A DNA stretch of 64,000 bases from positions 340,625-404,624 of the forward strand of contig JAJLRJ010000004.1 of the NCBI GenBank assembly GCA_024195265.1, given 5' to 3'. The stretch's first letter is position 1, and each line of letters opens with the position of its first letter. The DNA is from Dendrophyllia cribrosa (Eukaryota; Cnidaria; Anthozoa; Scleractinia; Dendrophylliidae). Below, in pieces: positions 57,757 through 64,000 of this stretch. Both the position numbers and the translations under genes were made by a program. A model generated the notes under the pieces. It was not told the origin of the DNA and made no database searches. It saw nothing but the letters and a program-made list of their open reading frames with translations.

Positions 57757-57991
57757 AGACCATTTTACAGTTGTCTTCTAAGTGTCCTGGCCTTTGAGTG
57801 GAAGCGAGGTTGAAGTTGACCTTGTAATGATACAGACCTTGGAGATTTTCTGATGTAAATTTAGCTAATTAGCATGAGAAAAGCATTATTAACATATGAA
57901 AGGCAGAAAGGTTTGTATCAAAGCAAGGTCACCTCCAGCCTCGCTTCCACTCAAAGGTAAGGTCACCAAGCACACAACTATAAAATGGACT
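57757..57991. mobile_element. nested hairpin MITE
   Basis: The ends AGACCATTTTACAGTTGT and, inverted, AGTCCATTTTATAGTTGT enclose a second pair (CCTTTGAGTGGAAGCGAGG and its complement). About 235 bp, no ORF. Confidence 0.7.
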
Positions 57992-58185
57992 GTTCAAAGA
58001 CTTTTCTAACTCGCATGTACAATCGCTCGATATTTTTGTTGCAGCCATATTGAAAGCTATGCAACCAAGCCTCTTCATTCTCACCCAGGCCATTCTCAAC
58101 ATTCAACACACAGGCTACCCAAACATTACATATGGCAGGGGGGGGGGGGGGGGGGACGATATAAAAACTGTGATTGCATAGGAGG

Positions 58186-58303
58186 TACCCTGGGTGCCAG
58201 AGGTTTTTCTTGCGCGGTTTCCGGTGTCGGTTATGTCTCTGTTGTGACCCTCGCCCGGCGTGTCACGAAGCTCGCCGCGAGAACACCTCTGGTACCCAGG
58301 GTA
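58186..58303. mobile_element. nested hairpin MITE
   Basis: TACCCTGGGTGCCAGAGGT and its complement TACCCTGGGTACCAGAGGT form the ends of a 118-bp element inside the larger MITE. Confidence 0.7.
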
Positions 58304-59047
58304 CATAGGAGGGTATGTTTTTCTAGAACTGTTTTTTGGGGAGGGTACATTTTGGTATCGCTAGATTTACTTGAAGAAACATCAACCCCCCCTGCGACGT
58401 AATAAACGATCGGTCCCTAAGTGCCGTTACTTGGCAAGTCCTTAATCTGAAATACAGTTGACTTTAGGAAAACCTTTTTTTCGTCACAAATCAGGCGGGA
58501 GGTGGAGATTACTGTATAACATTAATTAACAAACCAAGATAATAAACGGGGATATTCTGCCAAAATACCCTACAAAACATGATAGTGGTCATTTGTCAAA
58601 CTTTTAATCGACAGATAAGAAGGAAACTCAGATAATTTCACATTTCAAATAAATAATTACATAATTGATGAACTTTCCTGTCTGATTTCGCACACGAACG
58701 CAAATATTTATTTATAATAAACTATTCTTTATTAAAATAACTTTGTCTTTATTACTTACGTGCATATTTATTACAAATAACAAGGTTTCAAGGCTGAGGT
58801 TTAAATAAAACCCTAGAATGTCGACTGAGCTGAGAAGTAACTTGACCACCGTAAATTATTTTAAAAGCTGACGACGTTTCCATCGTTTTCGTGAGAGCGA
58901 ATCCAACTTTGAGTATTTCGCTTTGCCACCGACGCAGCAGCACAGTTTTTAATAAAAGCCCCTCTAGTATTTCAACACCATCTCACAACTGATTGTCACT
59001 GATCAATGCAAGTATTTATTTGAGTGATCTGTCCCCGCTTGCATTAA

Positions 59048-59498
59048 GTAACAATCCGTGTAAGAAGTAGGCAATTCTCTATTGTTCCGATGCATTTCGC
59101 TTTCCCCACATAAGAATGTTTAGATTTTCGTACTGAGAATACGTCAACCTATGGACAACATGGTTTTGAAATAAAATTTACTGAAACTTTATTTTAAAGT
59201 GATGTTTCTTTTGTGTTACAAGATTTCATCCAATCGTGAGACTCCAAAACAATGGCCAAGAAAGACTTCTAATTTTCCATGTTCCCCACATAGAATTTTT
59301 GTTGCATTAAAAATCACAATAGTTTTCACTAAAAGGGAATCAATTAGTAAACGAGAGATAAATAAATGCGCTGCCTGATGAAGTTATGGTAGATTTTCAT
59401 GTTTTAGCCAATGAGGTGGACGGTTTCAACAATAGAACAATTCACACCTTTCTGCATTCCGTGCATTTGGGTTGCCTACTTCTTACACGGATTGTTAC
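59048..59498. mobile_element. TTAA MITE
   Basis: Perfect TTAA at 59044-59047 and 59499-59502. The ends GTAACAATCCGTGTAAGAAG continue to a perfect 27-bp inverted repeat. The interior is AT-rich without an ORF. Confidence 0.85.
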
Positions 59499-59670
59499 TT
59501 AAAAACTTATGCGACTCAATTCACTAGCGTCCAATCTTCTCGCTCCAAAATCAAATAAATAGCTACTGGGTACGAGTCTGGGACTCTGGGTGAGGGTGTG
59601 GGGGGGGGGGGGGGGGGAAGCGGAAACAACGTGCCTTTGATGTTACACATGTTATCCTTCTTGATGTAAG

Positions 59671-59760
59671 CATAGTTAGTAGAGGGGACTGGTTAGGAAA
59701 CCCGGCGAACTTCAAAGAGTCATGTCTTTGTTTACGATTTTGTCCCCTCTACTAACTATG
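59671..59760. mobile_element. short palindromic element, relative of 53581
   Basis: The ends CATAGTTAGTAGAGGGGA are inverted repeats, with the outer 14 bases identical to the 32-bp insertion at 53581. ATGTAA flanks both sides (59665-59670 region and 59761-59766). Confidence 0.7.
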
Positions 59761-60171
59761 ATGTAACTATTTTCACTCTTGAGTAAAAACCCCCGTGTTG
59801 TGAACTGGAGCGTAAAATTGTAAGCAATTTACTGTTGTTTACGTGCCCCAATTTCCATGTGAGTACAAAGAAATTGCGTAGCAAGTGGAAGTATCTCTGC
59901 AGCCGATTTCCCTCTCGTAAACGGTCGCCACGCAGCTCTTTATAACCTTTAATTTCATTGGACCTGGGTATCACGCAACTCTATCGTTTTCAGGCCTGGG
60001 GCCATTCATGTTGTGTTGTTTGTTCTATTGTTTTCTCAGCAATTTAGAGAAGACCATGCGAGAGCTGCGTACTGCTGAACGGTCGATGTCATTATTACTT
60101 ACTTAGCATTCATTAGTAACCAAGCCTTTTGTTATGGTCGATGTCATTTCTCTCTGGTTCATGCGTGGATA

Positions 60172-60345
60172 GACAAATTCGGCTAACGCACTGTTGTACC
60201 CAATTCAAACCTTTTGGGATTAGAACTCTTTGTTCGTCATATTTCCATATCAATGAAGCATTGACATGGAAATATTGTAAACAAAGAATTTTATTCCCAG
60301 AAGGTTTGAATTGGGTACAACAGTGCATTAGCCGAATTGGTCTAT
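60172..60345. mobile_element. hairpin MITE
   Basis: Arms beginning CAAATTCGGCTAACGCACTG and continuing through TTGTACCCAATTCAAACCTT are reverse complements of about 80 bp with a short loop. Confidence 0.75.
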
Positions 60346-60463
60346 TGGGACGTACACCAGCAGCATTTTCGTTCGCTGTCCTTTGCTTCTTATTTTATTG
60401 GGACGAAAGTATGCTATCATTATTAGATAAAATTGGGCTAGGTACAGCGATTATTAGACCTAA

Positions 60464-60620
60464 GCTACAATCTTGGACGGAATAAAAAGAGAAATAACAC
60501 CTCCCCTCCCCCAGATTCAGTGATGGATTCGCGCGAAAACCAAAACGCGCCATTTTTCCCATCACTGAATTGGGGGGAGGGGTGGTATTAATTTTTCATT
60601 TGAAATGTCCAAGATTGTAG
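60464..60620. mobile_element. hairpin MITE
   Basis: TACAATCTTGGAC and its complement are the ends. Inner pairs CCTCCCCTCCCCC / GGGGGGAGGGG and TTCAGTGATGG / CCATCACTGAA complete the stem. Confidence 0.65.
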
Positions 60621-60866
60621 ATTCGCGATTAGGTTACATTTAGGGTAAGGTCACCCGTTATAGATGTATCAAACATGACACTTGCCACTTGACATGGCTT
60701 TAATGGAATATCTCGTTCACGCGTTTTTAGCAATCCAAAAACTCTGTGCTCATCCCATGAATCTATGTTATGGGGTGTCTTGTAAATTTTTGGGTGATTT
60801 TTGGGTATGTTTGGGAGGAAATAGTTTTTCTCAAAGGATTGGTAAAATTAAGAGAAATAAGAAATA

Positions 60867-61766
60867 CAGACTCTCTCGTAAGCGGACACCCTCGGGAATT
60901 GAAAAAAGTGTCCGTTAGTAGAACTGTCCGCTTACGAGAATTATTTCCATAAGCGGACACCAAAGGAAAATAGGATGGATGTCCGCTTACGGGAGAGTCA
61001 TGCAGAGTTATGCGTTTGCTGTAGTAAGGCCTAATTAAGAAGATTGCAGTCTTGAAACCACAGCCAAGGAACACGCTAACACAGTTACTGGCCGATTAGA
61101 TGAGATACTTGGTCGCATTCCTTTGAGGATGGCTGTATTTGTCACCAAGTTTTTATATTAAAGCGCGGAACAAACAAAGGAATGGGTAAACGTGTCAACA
61201 GAGGAGCTGGGCACGGCCTGGAAATTCTTTGTAAATACTTTTTTATGGTGATGTTAAAACATCTTTACCGTGGTCCAAGTCCAAGCTGGATTATCTGGGA
61301 TACAATGTTCGGAACAGTCAGTGATTGAAAACAGAACAAGAAAGAAAGTAGACCATGACAAACGTTGCCATAACGTGACACTACAAATTTTACGTCGGAC
61401 TCTTGTTAACGTTAAACGAATGGACAGCTTGCTTTCCCGCGGACAATTGAAGATTTGACAAAACCGATCCCCACTTTTCTGTTGCTCAGTCAAAGGTCAT
61501 ATTTTTGTTGATTTATTGCAAATTAAAGTCAAATTTCATTGTCAAGAGTCAATTATTATACATGGGGTGTCCGCTTACGAGAGAGAGAGTAAACAAAAGA
61601 AAAATCCAATTTTCATTTTCAAAAGTGTCCGCCTCCGCTTACGAGAGAGTGTCCGCTTACTGGAATGTGTACAGAGTTTGACTGGGAGGTAAAACGGGGA
61701 TTTGAAAAGGCGTCCGTAAGTAGAGCTGTCCGCTTACGAGAGTGTCCGTTAGCGGAGAGTTGACTG
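60867..61766. mobile_element. pogo/Tigger-like element
   Basis: The ends are CAGACTCTCTCGTAAGCGGA and, inverted, CAGTCAACTCTCCGCTAACG, between TA at 60865-60866 and 61767-61768. Several CGTAAGCGGACA motifs lie inside both ends. No transposase domain was recognised in the 900 bp. Confidence 0.75.
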
Positions 61767-61780
61767 TAGTTAATAATTAA

Positions 61781-62313
61781 TAGGGTGTTTTCACATGATG
61801 TCATAAAAATTAAAAAATCTAAAGTATACATCCTACAAAGCTGTTTCTAACATGGTATGTGGATACCAGTTTTATAATCTTTCACAAAAAGTTTCAGGTT
61901 TTAACGATGTTTCGTTTTCGATTTATAAAGGTTGTAAATGTGTCACGCAATTCGTCACGCTATTTCAGATAAGCCGTGAAAATAAACAAAATTGAACTAG
62001 TTGAAACTTATTAATGAATTATAGATGCTTATAAGCCGATTTCATGCCTCTTATAGTGAATACAATATCTTGTGATGAGATTTTGGGTGTTATTAAGACT
62101 TTAAAGTCTTTAAAGTGGGACACCAAGATGGCCGCTCCATACATTTCTTACTAAAAATGTCTATACTCATTCGCCTATAACTCTTGAATGAAATGCTCTT
62201 GCGTTTCAAAACTTGGCCCAGATGTGTAGTTTTAAACTCTCTACAATTCCATAAGCATTTTAGAATCGAAAACTGCTTCTGAATTTTGATGTGACGTCAG
62301 TGAAAACACTCTA
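61781..62313. mobile_element. MITE with TAGGGTGTTTTCAC ends
   Basis: The ends TAGGGTGTTTTCAC and, inverted, TAGAGTGTTTTCAC are each followed by a TGACGTCA-like stretch. The interior has no recognised ORF. Confidence 0.65.
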
Positions 62314-62499
62314 TAGACGGATACAAAGTTAACCTGGGGTGCACTTGCGTGGGTGTCAACTGTCTGTTAGCGTTCCAAAAAATCATTTTCTTTCTTCTAT
62401 CCTTCTTTAAACTTCTTAAAGTCCTTAAAATTTCATTCAAATTTAGTTTGAGTCCCACCTTAAGAAAAGCACCTTTTATAATTAAATGTTTCTTGGCTT

Positions 62500-62570
62500 T
62501 GCCGGATCGACCCAGTGGGCTAGTGGTGAAGGAGAGATGTTAGCTTGCAAGAGGTTCCGCGTTTTATTCT
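62500..62570 (+). other. degenerate tRNA-like sequence
   Basis: CAGTGGGCTAGTGGTGAAGG fits a box A, and AGAGGTTCCGCGTT lies at box B spacing but is a poor match. It is at best an old tRNA-derived SINE head. Confidence 0.3.
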
Positions 62571-62692
62571 TGATTATTAATTGCATTTTTCTTTTTCTAA
62601 ATCCTTATCACTTTGCAATGAAATTTGCTTTATGTCCATTAGGATTTTGCAAGTGAATCATGTAGATGTAGATGGATCAACAAGGGAAAAAA

Positions 62693-62822
62693 CTAACGGT
62701 AAAAATTTTTGAACAACGTTTCGACCGCTCTTCGGTCATTCAGTTAATTTTCTTATTTTAACTTGATAATGCATGACCGAAGAGTGGTCGAAACTTCGTT
62801 AAAAAAATTTACCGTTAGTTTT
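62693..62822. mobile_element. hairpin MITE
   Basis: TAACGGTAAAAATTTTTGAA and its near complement are the ends; the inner stem carries CGACCGCTCTTCGGTCAT and ATGACCGAAGAGTGGTCG. Confidence 0.7.
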
Positions 62823-63798
62823 TACTCTTAATTTTCTTTCATCTGATGGAAAAAATAATTCGATTATTGGTGAAACATTTTATGTAAGTGTCGCTAAAAA
62901 CGAGCCGCTGTTCGGGAAACGAGCCTGCGCTACTCAGAGTGCGGAGGAAAATTGGCAGCGACCGTTACGTTTACGAAAAATTTGCATCTCCGCAGTTCCA
63001 AGGCTACACGGCAACTTGGTTACGAGGTTGGAGGACGATTAGAGCTGGGAACGGTTAGGGTATTTTATTGTTTAGAAGCTAACCAATCAAATTCTTTCTT
63101 CCTAGATCCAACTGGTCCTCGTGCGGCTGGGGCGGCTCTGGGAACGAGAATGTACCCCTCGCGTGTTTGGCAACACGTGCTGTATTGTACTCTGTCAGTG
63201 CGCCAATCAAATGTCCTCGTTGTCTCCGTGCCAGATGGCGATATTTATTAGATCATAGAGCACAGAAGTCTTTGGCGCCTATTTTGCAATCCCAGTCAAT
63301 TTTAGTTCTAACAAAACACACGCAGGTGGTGAGCATAGAAATACCGGACCGAACAATAAAATGTGAGAGTTAATTAGTGAATTCTGCATTAAGAGACTAC
63401 ATAGAATTTATTCCCCTCGTCCCCCTGAAAAACCAGACTGTTCTTGATCGTCATCTCGTGAAATATCATTTTACCAAACAAACGCTTTCCGCTTTCGTGA
63501 TGTTGTTGAAAGATCGTTTTGACAGGAAATTTGAGAAAGCCAACTTTGGACACATAATGAAGGCCCTTCAAATGGCCAACAGCCAATCAGAAGTTCTGGC
63601 ATTGTGCCAATTGACAAGCTTCCAGCCAATGAGATTTGTTTCGAGTTTCCGCGCTTTTGAGTTTATTTTGACCCCAACTCTTTTCAAAGCGGCACATTTC
63701 ACTTTCTGTCTCTTTCTCCTGTCAGCTTTGTTCCGTGCCGGACCTGTGGCTTTTATCTCCTTTCTTTCTACATTTTCTCCATAGTTTATTTTCGCGTA
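62823..63798. other. upstream region of the terminal gene
   Basis: Less AT-rich than the rest, with several CCAAT boxes and no recognised coding domain; frames at 62952-63251 and 63377-63784 are open but unremarkable. The transcription start of the gene at 63799 is probably between 63600 and 63790. Confidence 0.4.
63583..63630 (+). promoter_or_regulatory. cluster of three CCAAT boxes
   Basis: CCAAT occurs at 63583, 63607 and 63626, spaced 24 and 19 bp, about 170-215 bp before the ATG at 63799. Two more lie at about 63083 and 63203. Such clusters are typical of NF-Y-bound promoters. Confidence 0.5.
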
Positions 63799-64000
63799 AT
63801 GGCCGAAGAAGTACCGGAGCTGAAAAGGGACTCAACTATGGCAGTCACCGCCAAGGTTAGAGACAAAATGAAAAGCGCGCGAAATTTATAGGATTTCTAG
63901 AGCAAAAATATATGATTATTTTTGTTTTCTTGTCTTTTCCAGGAGGGTGAATCATTTCTTGAAGAACATGGAAAGGTTCACGAGGATGCGAAAACGAGAT
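63799..64000 (+). CDS. 5' end of an unidentified gene (partial)
   Basis: Exon 1 (63799-63855) encodes MAEEVPELKRDSTMAVTAK and ends at GTTAGA; exon 2 starts after TTTTCCAG at 63943 and continues in phase as EGESFLEEHGKVHEDAK to the window edge. The N-terminus is acidic and helical in look. I do not recognise the family. The call rests on a good ATG context, phase-compatible splice sites and a CCAAT-rich upstream region. Confidence 0.6.

Larger units (their letters stand above)
57466..58417. mobile_element. MITE with two nested hairpins, downstream of NPHP4
   Basis: The ends GGGACCGATCGTTTATTACG are inverted repeats, flanked by TAA (57463-57465 and 58418-58420). Inside are poly-G tracts at 57494-57516, 57535-57545 and 58138-58155 and two smaller inverted-repeat elements (57757-57991 and 58186-58303). 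An AATAAA from the right end (58401-58406) is the first canonical one after the NPHP4 stop. Confidence 0.8.

Overview
The window is animal nuclear DNA, AT-rich and full of introns and transposons. Protein matches and the repeat types suggest an anthozoan cnidarian, most likely a stony coral; this species call is an inference. Two conserved host genes dominate. They are arranged head to head and together span about 13.0-57.0 kb. On the minus strand is AP2M1, the mu subunit of the AP-2 clathrin adaptor, with 11 coding exons between 22234 and 13056 that join in phase into 439 residues. On the plus strand is NPHP4 (nephrocystin-4), with 38 coding exons between 22555 and 56951 that join in phase into 1413 residues. 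Their start codons lie 320 bp apart, so the short interval must hold both promoters; it carries two perfect SRF-type CArG boxes and a YY1-type site. A third host gene starts at 63799 on the plus strand and runs off the window; only its first 19 codons and part of exon 2 are visible, and I do not recognise it.

Layout: 1-711 no recognisable gene; 716-6013 a complete DNA transposon with TTAA target duplication, 17-bp terminal inverted repeats and a three-exon transposase gene whose C-terminus is a DEDDh exonuclease domain; 6018-13055 intergenic, made of palindromic elements, a 0.45-kb direct duplication and a pogo-like element; 13056-22234 AP2M1, with an approximately 20-copy 79-bp array in intron 8 and a 1.3-kb palindrome in intron 1; 22235-22554 shared promoter; 22555-56951 NPHP4, whose introns hold most of the elements (TTAA MITEs, TA-flanked pogo-like elements, two LINE 3' ends, two nearly identical elements with CAGGG termini, a 61-bp minisatellite of about 31 copies, a 107-bp minisatellite and a 2.2-kb fold-back element); 56952-63798 intergenic, with nested MITEs and hairpins, ending in a CCAAT-rich promoter.

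The most interesting signals are structural. (1) Short tandem duplications repeatedly cover 3' splice sites. Four NPHP4 introns carry extra, decayed copies of the downstream exon start or acceptor, and in AP2M1 intron 8 the acceptor segment has been amplified into a minisatellite of about 20 units. (2) The transposase is fused to an exonuclease and sits among at least six non-autonomous TTAA-flanked families. (3) A 32-bp perfect palindrome is flanked by a 7-bp duplication, and the opposite arm of a fold-back element supplies the empty site. (4) Three of 47 host introns use GC donors.

All exon models were built by reading splice sites and phase by eye and comparing with what I remember of the protein families. 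No database or RNA evidence was available.
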